From assembly GCA_022695795.1 (NCBI GenBank), contig MU404110.1, positions 215,540 to 279,539 of the forward strand: DNA of 64,000 nt. Direction: 5' to 3'. The DNA comes from Biscogniauxia marginata (Eukaryota; Ascomycota; Sordariomycetes; Xylariales; Xylariaceae). A program made the position numbers and the translations under genes. The notes beneath the pieces were generated by a model. That model did not search any database, was not told where the DNA came from, and saw nothing but the letters and a program-made list of their open reading frames with translations. Within the stretch, counting starts at the first letter, position 1. Every line of letters begins with the position of its first letter. Of the stretch, positions 12,201 to 21,365 are shown piece after piece.

Positions 12201-12747
12201 ACAACAAGAGTATGCAGGGATGATGAAGGAGACACAAGGTATGCTTCTTTTCCTTCAATTATATTTCGTATCCCCACGCTTACCAATGCCAGCTTTCAAC
12301 GAATTTATCCACGAGCGGGAAATCCAGCCAGCTACCAATGCTGGTGTCCGTCTTTTCGATGAGATAATTCTAGCCAAGAAGGCTCGCGGAAAGCCTGGTC
12401 TCTCCTCCGGGCTATCTCGTCTCTCGACAATCCGAGCGTCCCACGGCGTTTCAGGTTCTATGCCTGGACTTCAAATACCTTCCAGACACTCTAAATCACA
12501 ATCATACTTAACTGATTACTCAGACCATATTTGGAGAACCGCCTGTGTAGCTATCCCAAATGCCAAGTTTTCGGGTGATTATCGGTCAGTGACAACACGG
12601 ATACCTGCCAGACTGGATCCTTCCCTGATGAAGGAGCCTCGTTCGATCCAGGGAGCGCCTCGTCAGGATCATCGCAGGAAGGGTGTTTTGAGGAAACAAG
12701 TTCCCAGTATGATGGGACTTCCCACCGGTTCGCCGGTCTCGCCCTAA
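9205..12747 (+). CDS. DENN-domain protein, putative Rab guanine-nucleotide exchange factor
   Basis: The frame is open from before the start, but the first in-frame ATG is 9205 (MDNTSAPLADYFWIAG), giving 1180 aa unspliced. A GT-AG intron at 12239-12292 (54 nt, in frame) probably removes 18 residues, joining ETQ-A-FNEFIHERE, for 1162 aa. An acidic and Ser-rich N-terminus is followed by a uDENN-like block from about residue 270 (PLKRRFEPELLDRYPP, FAFPNDIQI, STWHGFTMTSDD). A cDENN core runs from about 530 (LYALFRSLSLENVVTLFEYAM, SESRIILLSS, SLLYPLNWASIFIPILP, DDDYVLVDLD). Near residue 895-950 lies a Cys/His-rich finger (CAICDE, CYVCSGCGTVSHGRCLGC, CLVC), C1/PHD-like. DENN proteins activate Rab GTPases at membranes; the Rab target is unknown. 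The family is clear; cargo and location are inference. Confidence 0.87.
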   Translation: MDNTSAPLADYFWIAGIESISYQDFPIPPTPTQVDTTITEDEESDDDEPDPVASPSHKPAARHSRQNSNNRLSKASLANSVHTLEEMDGNTRSNRSSATIRPNASFGAPGPEGGLFLDFDFDKALVKFAAERENFLEDLSFSAGAKTQARPPMVNPRAERIKADEVPSGRMSPLKSIRGSIRGSIRRKISFKDMNSVRKQPSAPRPGMAPFNDLGVGSLLDEFEAGLPADLFGHDCKKHTEFCTDFCKSASVRTTRRLSSYNSVIPPPEPLNLDPDMHPLKRRFEPELLDRYPPREAKDDLARRGRFPDYVPMFAFPNDIQIVSSDERPRSTWHGFTMTSDDNSKIYGVTVIVWTALTMDVAADVERRCEQWRQRHMTEEERELAGSLGTRLAAERAHLSQLLAKLPTIPSGSAARDQLDDQISAVEEKISLMTEMLRPLRHGAASKIDGLTAGESGLWTPRAYGILGRDVSRLGFWKDWLRAVIVPMTDGAVQRVPASSPRVGRWQPLERYVVNLCTEAFSPLSSKTQVEIGVRELRLYARKEALNELPGTRNTDLYALFRSLSLENVVTLFEYAMSESRIILLSSHTAMLHLASHALASLLYPLNWASIFIPILPARLLSALDAPCPYIVGIERRYDNIQLPDDDYVLVDLDKDTIDATAQPIRLPKQIRRKLLSLLQHAAPHGLRYGVTTGPPPYAIESFPYDFFSCENGPLFHEKPSPSTLAKWVAQSSSAFGQPEPRDALRAPIFNAFAHAKPVGADRPPTSKSNKTSPPSSVSPISINFPPMPTTPISRSDSGFALSATLREKRSGHFDDKGRRSSSFGQMPAHRPNMPFLNGHQSNLSISAISIDSTSSFGGYAPSTYAQSTIAASTIMPNMLIQPVHDTETTVWVEGHCFNFSENDNSSICAICDERAEGDGCYVCSGCGTVSHGRCLGCVCLVCPVAFDADKVRAAFVRCHASLLYTYRKHLGRPTKEQKNNGQMYAFDMNGFIRSLPYEQQEYAGMMKETQGMLLFLQLYFVSPRLPMPAFNEFIHEREIQPATNAGVRLFDEIILAKKARGKPGLSSGLSRLSTIRASHGVSGSMPGLQIPSRHSKSQSYLTDYSDHIWRTACVAIPNAKFSGDYRSVTTRIPARLDPSLMKEPRSIQGAPRQDHRRKGVLRKQVPSMMGLPTGSPVSP
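12239..12292 (+). other. In-frame 54 nt intron in the DENN gene
   Basis: It starts gtatgc, ends gccag and contains a cttac branch-like site. Its length is a multiple of three with no stop, so retention adds 18 hydrophobic residues without breaking the frame. Splicing gives Gln-Ala-Phe-Asn across the junction and removes an unlikely LLFLQLYF stretch. Confidence 0.6.
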
Positions 12748-14129
12748 AGATCGGGTTGAAGGAAATGGATGTCGGATGACACCTAGCACACAAGGAAAAG
12801 TTCGACAATGACTTACTTGCATCCCCTCCCCCCTTGAAAATGTACGAGTAGAATGGAATACAGGAGAGAAGTGCTAGCCTCTACCGGGCACTGCTCATGT
12901 ACAATAATCATGTTGGAGATATTAGTGAATACGTGGGAGGAAACGTATGCGGTGGCTTTGAACTAAAGATAGCTCGGTTGCCCATCTCTTTTTTTTAAAT
13001 GGGACACGCGAGCTCGGGTTGGAGATAGTAACTAATTGGGAGGCTTTACCACATATCTACACACTCACACACACACACACATACACGCACAAAATCCGAG
13101 GAGGAGCAATCATTGATTGCATGGGGAAAGAAAAGAAAGAAGAAAAAGTAGAAGGGAGGGACTGAATCTAGGTAGCCTACCTTAATTGCCCCCAGTTTGG
13201 GCCCTCGAAAAGCTCTGAATAAAATAATGAGGGTGTGATCAAAATGCAGATTTGGGTGTGAGAGACTATTCATTGAGATTATCAAAGGTGATTATTATTG
13301 CTATTGATGTCCTTTTTTTTCTTTTCTTTTTTTTGTTAAATCTTTCGCAATTAATATGGATGGAATTATACGCGAGAAGAACAGGGGGAACTTCAGAATC
13401 TCACGAGAGAGGAAGTGGAAAGAGAAAGAATAGAGATATCTTCTGCCGAACTTATTTAGCCTCACGTACGAAGTACAATTCAGTCTACGGACGTAGTCCC
13501 AGTATATTATTACCTCGTCATGTGGCCTCTACACATAATGAGTGTACGTATGGATACGTCTTAGAACGTACCGAATTGTTCTGTCGTTTCTTCAAAGAGC
13601 AGCAGTAGAACCTAGATCTGGTGATGATGCTCACTTTCCTGAGAAGGCTTCCACCTGCTGTATAAGGGAGATTGGTTACGTAGAAAGGTGGATAGATAGA
13701 TAGATACCCGGTGAAGTAAGTTCCAGAATGAGTGCACACCTAACTAAGGTCAACCCTCTTTACCATGCCCGGACTCGTGTTATACTTCTCAGCTCTTTTC
13801 ACCGTAAACTTAGGTTACGTATGCAGTCACATAACATCCTTACCCGCAATGCCTAATCATAAATATGCGAGCTCCTAATCTTGTCTATAATGAGCTGGGT
13901 ATCTACATACATCTATGCCTGCATGTGCAAAAGTGCCAACATATACACACCATCACCTTCTAACTCGCTCGCTCAAAAAGCATTCGTGACTTCGTGTCAT
14001 GTGTCGTATCAGCCATTCAGCCATTTATAGCCTAAGCAAAACCTATTTTTATCATAGCCCTGCCCTCCTTTTTTTGTAGATTAAACCTCACTACACCTTA
14101 CCCCCCCTATTTCTTTTACACACTCTCAG
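12748..14129. other. Intergenic between convergent DENN gene and YME2
   Basis: Contains the two 3' UTRs, a (CA)n tract at about 13060-13085, T-rich runs near 13311-13335 and a GATA repeat near 13691. No gene is seen. Confidence 0.6.
13060..13085. repeat. (CA)n dinucleotide microsatellite
   Basis: About a dozen nearly pure CA units lying 3' of the DENN gene. Confidence 0.85.
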
Positions 14130-16744
14130 TTAATACTCTTTCGAGAGCAGCTTCTTCAGCCCAGCCATCTCCCTCTCATACCCCTCGACCTTCTTCTGCG
14201 CGGTCTCGAGCTTGGAAAGCAGATATGTCACGCGGGGGGCTGTCTGCGCCGGCTGTCTCGGTAGCGCGCCCAGAACCGCAAGCTCGTTTTCGGCCTTGTC
14301 GATGTTCTTGGCCTCGATCTTCACTAGCTCCATCAATACCGCGAGATCCATCTTAGCGGCGAAGACCGGGTCTCCTGCCAGCAGGCGGAATGCTGCGTGG
14401 TAGACGGGTCTTCCTGGCGCGATTTTCTGGGGGCGGCCGCGGCTGGTGGCGACGGTGATGAGCTCGGTGCTAGCGAGACCCTCAAGGGCCGACTCGCCAT
14501 CGGGGGCGCTTGTCGACAACGCGAAAGTGGGTGAGAGGAGCACCTCATTGTAGCGGAGGCTTTCTCTAGAAGAGAGCGCCTTCACGAGGTACCATGCTTG
14601 TTCGACTGACCACTTGTGATCGTCGGCCGTCGTCGTCTTGCCCGGTAGCAGGAACATCCTGAGGATCTCGGAGGCAGACTGCTCTGTGATATCAGCCACA
14701 GCCTGCTTAGGCGTCTGGCCAGTCTTGAGGCGTCGTGCGAAGAAGTCGAGGTCAGTCAGTCGTCCACCGAGCGTACCGATGCATTCGTCAAGCTCTGTCA
14801 AGTCTACTTTAGGCTTTGGCTTTTGCGCCTTCTTTGCACCCGAGCCAGTGGGTTTTTTAGGCTCCGTGTCATTAGCGACATGGCTCAAGACAAACCGTTT
14901 AGCTACTTCAGGCGAGAGATCACTAAGCGAGGCGTGACGGAAGACACGGTCCGGAAGAGACTTGGAGAGCGACTTGGAATAGGAGGTATCGTCGGTGAGG
15001 AAAATGACGTGTGCAACATTGGACTGGACGAGAGCGGCAGCCCATTCAGCAATCTTTTCGTAGACAATAGCATTCGCGTCATTCTTGTACAGAAAATTGT
15101 CAATGACTACCACAGCTCGCCTCTCCGGATGCGACTCGAGGTATGCATCGTCAGGTAAAGAGGCATCGCTGTCAGTCTTATGACGGCCAGACACATCAAT
15201 ATCCTGGATAGCACCGGCTGCTGTATGTAGGATCTTCTGTACCTGAGACTCTAGGGTCTCCGAGAAGCCTGCTTTGACACCGGTGGTACTCTGGACAGCG
15301 AGATCTACCAGGCTACTTATGCTATTCGCCCAAGAGAAGACCGGGCGGTAGCCCACCGCGGCTGCCAGCTTCCCAATTGTTGCGGATTCGCCTCTAGCTT
15401 CCGCTATTGGCTTGCAATCGAGAACCAAAACGTTGCCTCTTCCCTTCAGAGCTTGGTCCAAGACCAATTCCTTCTTGCCAGAGCCTCGTGGGCCCTGGAC
15501 GACGATGAAAGTCTCGGCCGTCTCCATCAGCCATCTCTGCATTTGGTCAATCAAGTCCTTCCGGTGGGTCCAGATGGCCTCCAGGCCTGCTTGGTCTGCC
15601 TTATTTTGCCTGAAGGTAAAGATATCGGAGATATCGGAAGTCTGTTGTCGAAGCCATCTATATACGCTGCTATTACTCAAGCGGTATTTGCCCGAGATGT
15701 GGGCTTTCACGAAGAACGACCGGATGGGGTCGAATATGACGACGGTAACACCAGTGAGGAGCGCAACTAGGATGGGGATAACAATCCTTGGATGGCCCGT
15801 AATCCAACTCCAGAAACGGCGAGTGCTTACTTTTTCTTCGTAAGACATGCGGAACTTGGTCCCTGATTTGCCGCCTCCGAGCTCCTCGGGGACAACAAAC
15901 CCGTGCAGGCAGTTCCGCGCCATGATGGCATCTCTCGCGAAGGCAAAGTCAACATAGGCAAACTTGGGAAGGACCTTAGAGTCCCACGGCTGCGAGGTGA
16001 TCTCAGCGATCTTGCCGTAGCGGCGGAACAGGGTGTATAGCGTCTCCTGGGACAGCTCGAACGCCTCCTCGCCGGGATTCTTGGGGACGAACTCGACCCG
16101 CACTCGACTGCTGGGGAATCTATGCAAGTCTTCCAACCAGGGAACTCCCTGGACCAAGCCAGCGTGGACGCCCCGGAACGGGCTAAAGAAGGGCTTCACG
16201 GGACTCTCTTGCAGATGCGTAGACACGGCATCTTCGACCTCTTTGGCAGGCAGGTTCGGGGGGTGGGTGAATTTCACGAATGCGCCACCGTCCTTGATCC
16301 GGGGGAGAATCTCGGTGACTTTCACCGGCACCTCCTTGGGTATGGCACGCTTGACTAGATTGATGGGGTTTGTAATGCCCAGGGTCGAGTTCTCGAAGCG
16401 GTTCATGAGCTCTGATAGGTCTTGGTCGGGGCTCCTCCACGGCGCTCGGAGCAAGCCAGACAACTTGAGAGGGAACAGATCTGCCGCGGGCTCATGTCAG
16501 CGATAAGACGTTACGTTTCAGCGACGAGCCGGGGGCATATTGGTTCCGTACTGTCAAGCCATAGAATCGACTCGTTAGGTGCGGCTTCTATGTGACCAGA
16601 CTTGTCTTTGTATCCCTTGCTCGATTTCCATCTTTCTTGGCGTTGAAGCTGTGTGAGGACGACTAGAGGACGACGGGTGAGGGTGCCGCGAGCTCTCAGG
16701 CCGGCTAAGGCCTCTGGGCCGAGCCCGATGTGTCTTGGGATCAT
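14130..16744 (-). CDS. YME2: Mitochondrial escape protein 2 (RNA12 family)
   Basis: Exon 1 is 16552-16744 and exon 2 is 14130-16480, with a 71 nt GT-AG intron splitting an Asn codon. The spliced product is 847 aa, usual for the family. The N-terminus is Arg-rich and matrix-targeting-like (MIPRHIGLGPEALAGLRARG…RWKSS). The join restores WLDNLFPLKLSGLLRAPWRS, the conserved family segment. An RRM-like fold spans about 190-265 (RVRVEFVPKNP, LYTLFRRYGKIAEI, KFAYVDFAFARDA). One membrane segment lies near 293-313 (RIVIPILVALLTGVTVVIF), then a P-loop at about 394-401 (GPRGSGKK). The C-terminus is coiled (EGYEREMAGLKKLLSKE). Yme2 is an inner-membrane protein that affects nucleoid structure and escape of mtDNA in yeast. 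It is divergent from EMI1 with about 760 bp between the starts. The first ATG was taken; a further 5' exon cannot be excluded. Confidence 0.92.
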
Positions 16745-17503
16745 CGTCTCGCGAGTTGAAAAACCATCTCCATGCCTATTTGGGAGCTGGAGAGGAAAGG
16801 GGGGGTGTATACTTGAATTTTTTCGAAAGTGGCTGCTGCATGTCTAACAAAATAGTGTAGGGTACATGCGCACAGCTCCAGCTTCACGTACCCCTCGAAT
16901 GCCAATGAGGTCATTAGAACGATGCCAAGCATTGCTAGCTTCAAGACTATAAGGGTAAGGTTGACGGATTAATCCGTCCAAGCTAAGCCACATAAGACCT
17001 AGGTAATCAAGCCTCACGTTCTTTCCCGTCTTTTTTTCTTTTTTTCCCCTCTGATAGACTCGGAAGGTTCCATTGGAAATTGCATATTATCTATCGCGTG
17101 ACTTGCATGCCAAACAGAGGAAGGCACTTCTATCAGATATCCCCCCCGTAGTTCCCTCTTTCTCCTCTTCTCCAAAGGGAGGGAAGAGGCAATTAGGTTG
17201 AAGAGGAAAAGCTTCCCCCCTCACTTCCCAAGGCGACGATCAAATCACGAGAGAGGGAGAGTCGATTACTTCACCTCTACCCCACGTCCGTCTCATCGGA
17301 TATATTCCCCCCCGCACTCAAAGCTCCTTATCTAAGTCTTTCTTCTACCTCGGCTGCTGCCATTGTTCGCCATTGCCCGAGTCTTTGCCATTCTCTCTTG
17401 CCTACCTACCTATCTATCCAACCCAATCGAGGCTGCTTCTCATCAGGTAGTCATCTCAAGTTCACACGACGATAAAGAAAATAATAAAAACTATACCGGC
17501 AAC
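16745..17503. promoter_or_regulatory. Divergent promoter region YME2 / EMI1
   Basis: 759 bases separate the two start codons. The EMI1 side is strongly pyrimidine-rich (17030-17440: CCCCCC and CTTTCT runs), typical of fungal promoters and leaders. No specific operator was recognised. Confidence 0.5.
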
Positions 17504-18367
17504 ATGGGTTGGCTATGGGCAACACCACCCTCCAAGGGCAGCAAAAGTGCCCCCAGCGGGTCCTCGGCATCAAATCAGAACAACAACAAGCCAGCCGAGC
17601 CCGCCGCAAACAACTACGGCGACCCGGAGCTCGCCAAGTTCGTGGCCGAGATCCAGGCACAGTTCGGCGGAGGAGGGTCAGGAAGCAGCAGCAATAACAA
17701 CAAACCCTCACCAGGACCCTCTCAACCAAACCCCCCATCGTCCACCTCCTCGCCCGGCACAGACAACAACAAGCAGACGCCATCCTCATCCTCCTCCTCA
17801 TCATCATCATCCTGGTCATCCCTCTTCAATCCATCCTCACCCTCCACCGCCGTCTCCTCCTCCCTAACCACCTCCTCCTCCCAATCCCAATCCGAATCCC
17901 AATCCCCCTCCCCCCCTCCCCTCGACCCCCTCGCCGAGTCCCTCCTCCCCACCAGCATGTCCTGCCGGCAGTCCTTCGACCTGGCCTTCCACTGCAACTC
18001 GCTCGGCGGGCAGTGGGCCTCGGTGTACCGCAGCGGCGCCGTCCGCTCCTGCAGCCACCACTGGGACGACTTCTGGTTCTGCATGCGCGCGCGCGCCTAC
18101 TCGGGGAGGGTCAAGGAGGACGCCGTCCGCGACTACTACCGCCGCAAGGAGGTCGCCAAGTACGGCCCCGGCCGCCCCAGCAGCACCGACGTCTGGGAGG
18201 CCCGCACCGAGCGCCTCGAGCCCGGCGCCGCCTTCGCCGAGCCCTACGACATGCCCGACGTCAGCGACGAGGAGTGGCGCCGCCTCGAGATCGAGCGCCG
18301 TCGGCAGATCAGGGACATGCTCGATCGGGACGAGGACGGGGCCGTGGGCGAGAGGGCGATGCAGTGA
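17504..18367 (+). CDS. EMI1: EMI1-like protein (DUF3128) with twin CX9C motif
   Basis: The frame is open upstream but the first ATG is 17504 (MGWLWATPPSKGS), giving 287 aa. A short conserved N-terminus contains GDPELAKFVAEIQAQF. A disordered Ser/Pro-rich linker (about residues 60-145, with long Ser runs) follows. The conserved C-terminal half begins MSCRQSFDLAFHCNSLGGQ. Cysteines are spaced C-x9-C (CRQSFDLAFHC), then C-x9-C (CSHHWDDFWFC), a twin CX9C pattern. The end is charged and helical (EEWRRLEIERRRQIRDML). Yeast EMI1 is named for early meiotic induction. The twin CX9C pattern is typical of MIA40-imported intermembrane-space proteins, so a mitochondrial role is plausible and fits the divergent neighbour YME2, but this is inference. 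Confidence 0.87.
   Translation: MGWLWATPPSKGSKSAPSGSSASNQNNNKPAEPAANNYGDPELAKFVAEIQAQFGGGGSGSSSNNNKPSPGPSQPNPPSSTSSPGTDNNKQTPSSSSSSSSSSWSSLFNPSSPSTAVSSSLTTSSSQSQSESQSPSPPPLDPLAESLLPTSMSCRQSFDLAFHCNSLGGQWASVYRSGAVRSCSHHWDDFWFCMRARAYSGRVKEDAVRDYYRRKEVAKYGPGRPSSTDVWEARTERLEPGAAFAEPYDMPDVSDEEWRRLEIERRRQIRDMLDRDEDGAVGERAMQ
17700..17940 (+). repeat. TCC/TCA-rich low-complexity coding linker of EMI1
   Basis: Within the EMI1 frame the plus strand is almost purely pyrimidine-rich with TCC, TCA and CCT triplet runs. It encodes Ser and Pro tracts that join the conserved N- and C-terminal parts. Such tracts are prone to slippage and vary in length. Confidence 0.8.
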
Positions 18368-18946
18368 TAAACAAGTATAAATAAATAAACAAATCATAAG
18401 ATAGTCATAGTTTTGCAGGTTTGGTGTTTCACTGGTTTTCTTTTACTGGGGTAGTAATTGTAGGATAGATACATCAAGTGGATTTGGTTCGTCTACCTAG
18501 GAGATTGTTACATCAAGACCAACAGCATAGCTACTATTAAATATAAACGCATCAATAAGTACTGCATTATACTAACGATATCTTGCAGTCTCTAACCTAA
18601 CCTAACCTAACCTAACCTTAGACATTTCGCGGCACTACATTGTAGAATACTTGTGAGGGTGTTAGACAATAGATATGAATGCTCAAGTCGTTAGACGCAA
18701 ATCACTTCAGACAGAGTAACTAGAGAAAATGTTTATGGAATTATTTCATTCATTCGGATGAATTGTGCTAGAATACACCCATGCAAGTCGTCAATTCTGA
18801 ACTTTTGTTCCTGTATCATCATTACCGCATAGAAAAAAAATCTAGTGCAAACCCAGAGTCCCCTGACCGCCACTCACGATGCCGACAACATCGAGAGGAT
18901 TAACGCCGATGGAAAGAGAAAATCAAAGTCATAAAGGGAAAATGAT
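18368..18946. other. Intergenic between convergent EMI1 and HSP70
   Basis: Shared 3' space. It holds a short (CCTAA)n tract at 18592-18617 of about five units. No gene is seen. Confidence 0.6.
18592..18617. repeat. (CCTAA)n short tandem repeat
   Basis: About five 5 bp units. It resembles a telomeric repeat but lacks the third C of the usual filamentous-fungal CCCTAA unit and sits inside unique gene space. Confidence 0.85.
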
Positions 18947-20494
18947 TTAGTCGACCTCCTCGACAGTGGGGCCATCGTCCTGAGAAGCACCACCAGGGGC
19001 GCCAGCACCAGGGAAGCCACCAGGACCGCCAGGAGCACCACCGGGAACTCCACCGGGCATACCACCAGCACCACCGTAGAACTTCATCATGATGGGGTTG
19101 GCAATCCCCTCCAACTCTTTCTGCTTCTCCTCGTACTCCTCACGAGTGGCCTGCTGGTTCTCGTCGAGCCAGGCAACAACGGTGTCAATCTCAGTCTTGA
19201 GCTTCTCCTTGTCACCAGCCTCAAGCTTCTCGTCAACCTTGGAGTCGGATAGAGTGTTGCGAAGAGAGTAGGCATAGGACTCAAGACCGTTCTTGGCACC
19301 AATACGGCGACCCTCGGCTTCGTCCTCCTCCTTGTACTTCTCGGCTTCCGCTAGCATACGCTCAATGTCTTCCTTGGACAGACGGCCCTTGTCGTTGGTG
19401 ATGACAATCTTGTTGGACTTGCCGGTGCCCTTCTCGACAGCAGAGACGTTGATGATACCATTGGCATCGACATCAAAAGTGACCTCGATTTGAGGGACAC
19501 CACGAGGCGCGGGCGGAATGCCAGTAAGCTCGAACTTGCCGAGCAGGTTGTTGTCCTTTGTGCGCTGACGCTCACCCTCGTAGACCTGGATAAGCACACC
19601 AGGCTGGTTGTCCGAGAAGGTAGAGAAGACTTCGGACTTCTTGGTGGGAATGGTGGTGTTGCGGGGAATGAGCTTGGTCATCATACCACCGGCAGTCTCG
19701 ATACCGATGGAGAGGGGAGCGACGTCAAGCAGCAAGATCTCGTTGGTAGACTTGGACGAAGTGTCACCAGACAGGATAGCGGCCTGGACGGCAGCACCGT
19801 AGGCAACGGCCTCATCGGGGTTGATTGACTTGTTGGGCTCCTTGCCGTTGAAGTAGTCGGTGATCAGCTTCTGCACACGTGGGATACGAGTGGAGCCGCC
19901 GACAAGGACGATCTCGTGGACTTGAGACTTGTCAATCTTGGCATCGGCCAAGACACGGTCGACGGGCTGAATAGTGGATCGGAAGAGATCTTGGCACAGC
20001 TCTTCGAATCGGGCACGGGTGATAGACGTGTAGAAGTCGATACCCTCGAACAGAGAGTCGATCTCAATCGAAGTCTGAGCCGATGAGGACAGGGTACGCT
20101 TGGCACGCTCGCAAGCAGTGCGGAGACGACGCAGAGCACGGGCGTTGGTGGAGAGATCCTTCTTGTGCTTGCGCTTGAATTCGTTGACGAAGTGGTTGAC
20201 GAGACGGTTATCGAAGTCCTCACCACCCAAGTGGGTGTCACCAGCAGTAGACTTGACCTCGAAGATACCCTCCTCAATGGTCAGCAGGGAGACATCGAAA
20301 GTACCACCACCCAGGTCAAAGATGAGGACGTTTCGCTCGCCCTCGACCTTCTTGTCAAGACCGTAGGCAATGGCAGCTGCGGTCGGCTCGTTGATGATTC
20401 TGAGGACGTTGAGGCCAGCAATTAGACCAGCATCCTTGGTGGCTTGGCGCTGCGAGTCGTTGAAGTAGGCAGGGACGGTGATGACAGCGTTGTT

Positions 20495-20527
<33 letters not shown>

Positions 20528-20978
20528 TCGCATCTTGGTGAGGACCATGGAGGAGATCTCCTCGGGGGTGAACTGCTTCTGCTCGCCCTTGTACTCGACC
20601 TCAACAATAGGCTTGCCGCCCTTCTCGATGATCTTGAAGGGGAAATGCTTCATGTCGGCCTGGACCTCCGGGTCCGAGAACTTGCGACCGATGAGACGCT
20701 TCGCGTCAAAGACGGTGTTGGCGGGGTTCATGGCAACTTGATTCTTGGCGGCATCACCGATCAGACGCTCCGTGTCTGTGAAGGCTACGAAGGAGGGTGT
20801 TGTTCGGTTTCCCTGGTCGTTGGCTGGAGAGATCTAGTCAGCATGGGTGCATGCAAGATTAGGCACGAGAGTGGAGGGCGGCACGGGCTAACTTACCAAT
20901 GATTTCAATGCGGTCGTCTCGGTAGACGCCGACGCACGAATAGGTCGTGCCCAGATCGATTCCTACAGCAGCGACCAT
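18947..20978 (-). CDS. hsp70: Cytosolic heat shock protein 70 (SSA type)
   Basis: Exon 1 is 20897-20978 ([20 protein letters not shown]…EII), exon 2 is 18947-20823, with a 73 nt GT-AG intron splitting an Ala codon. The product is 652 aa. ATPase-domain signatures are [23 protein letters not shown] and [11 protein letters not shown]. The substrate-binding domain contains [19 protein letters not shown]. The C-terminal lid ends in a Gly/Pro-rich [10 protein letters not shown] segment and GPTVEEVD. The terminal EEVD recruits TPR and J-domain co-chaperones and marks the cytosolic/nuclear class rather than BiP (HDEL) or mitochondrial forms. It folds nascent and stress-damaged proteins with ATP cycling. 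Upstream lie phased heat shock elements and a TATTAAAA box, so heat-shock control is expected. It is convergent with EMI1. Confidence 0.97.
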
Positions 20979-21203
20979 GATGGGCAGTGTGAAATCCTAT
21001 CCTTGTGTGGGTGTGTTCAGATGCGAGGGTGTAGTGTGTGCAAGAGGGGTATGGAGTGGTGTCTGTAGAGCAGAAGGATTATCGTGATGGTGGATAATAC
21101 CTTTCTCAGGCAGAGAAGAATGGGAGATGAGTCGTGTTGTTTTGTTGTGTGTGATGGAGAGAGGGAAGAAGGAAAGTGTCGGAGTGCAGATGTGCATGCA
21201 GCC

Positions 21204-21211
21204 TTTTAATA
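21204..21211 (-). promoter_or_regulatory. TATA-like box of HSP70
   Basis: TATTAAAA on the minus strand, about 226 bp upstream of the HSP70 ATG and 40 bp downstream of the nearest heat shock element. This predicts a leader of roughly 190-200 nt. Confidence 0.5.
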
Positions 21212-21250
21212 TGGCCAAAGGTGAAAAAAAAATTGTTCCCCACGTTCCTT

Positions 21251-21365
21251 GGAAGCTGGAGGAAACTGCTAGAAGTCGCACCTGCCTCAGGGTGATTTCT
21301 TCCGTTTTCCACCCAAAACCATTCAAAAAAAGGTACATCTATTGTTTTCCATTCGCTGCTAGAAA
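21251..21365 (-). promoter_or_regulatory. Heat shock element array upstream of HSP70
   Basis: A step-type element of three nGAAn pentamers separated by 5 bp starts at 21251, 21261 and 21271. Further pentamers nTTCn start at 21296, 21306, 21321 and 21351, and nGAAn at 21361. All eight starts fall on the same 5 bp register. This matches the pentamer-phased binding of trimeric heat shock factor (known for HSF). The array lies 270-390 bp upstream of the start codon and above the TATA-like box. Confidence 0.6.

Noticed and set aside
18592..18617. Possible interstitial telomere
   Set aside because: The unit is CCTAA, not the CCCTAA of filamentous fungi, it is only five copies, and it lies between two conserved genes.
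19490..20902. Long plus-strand reading frames (for example 20444-20902) opposite HSP70
   Set aside because: They are antisense shadows of the conserved HSP70 exon, with composition imposed by its codon bias.
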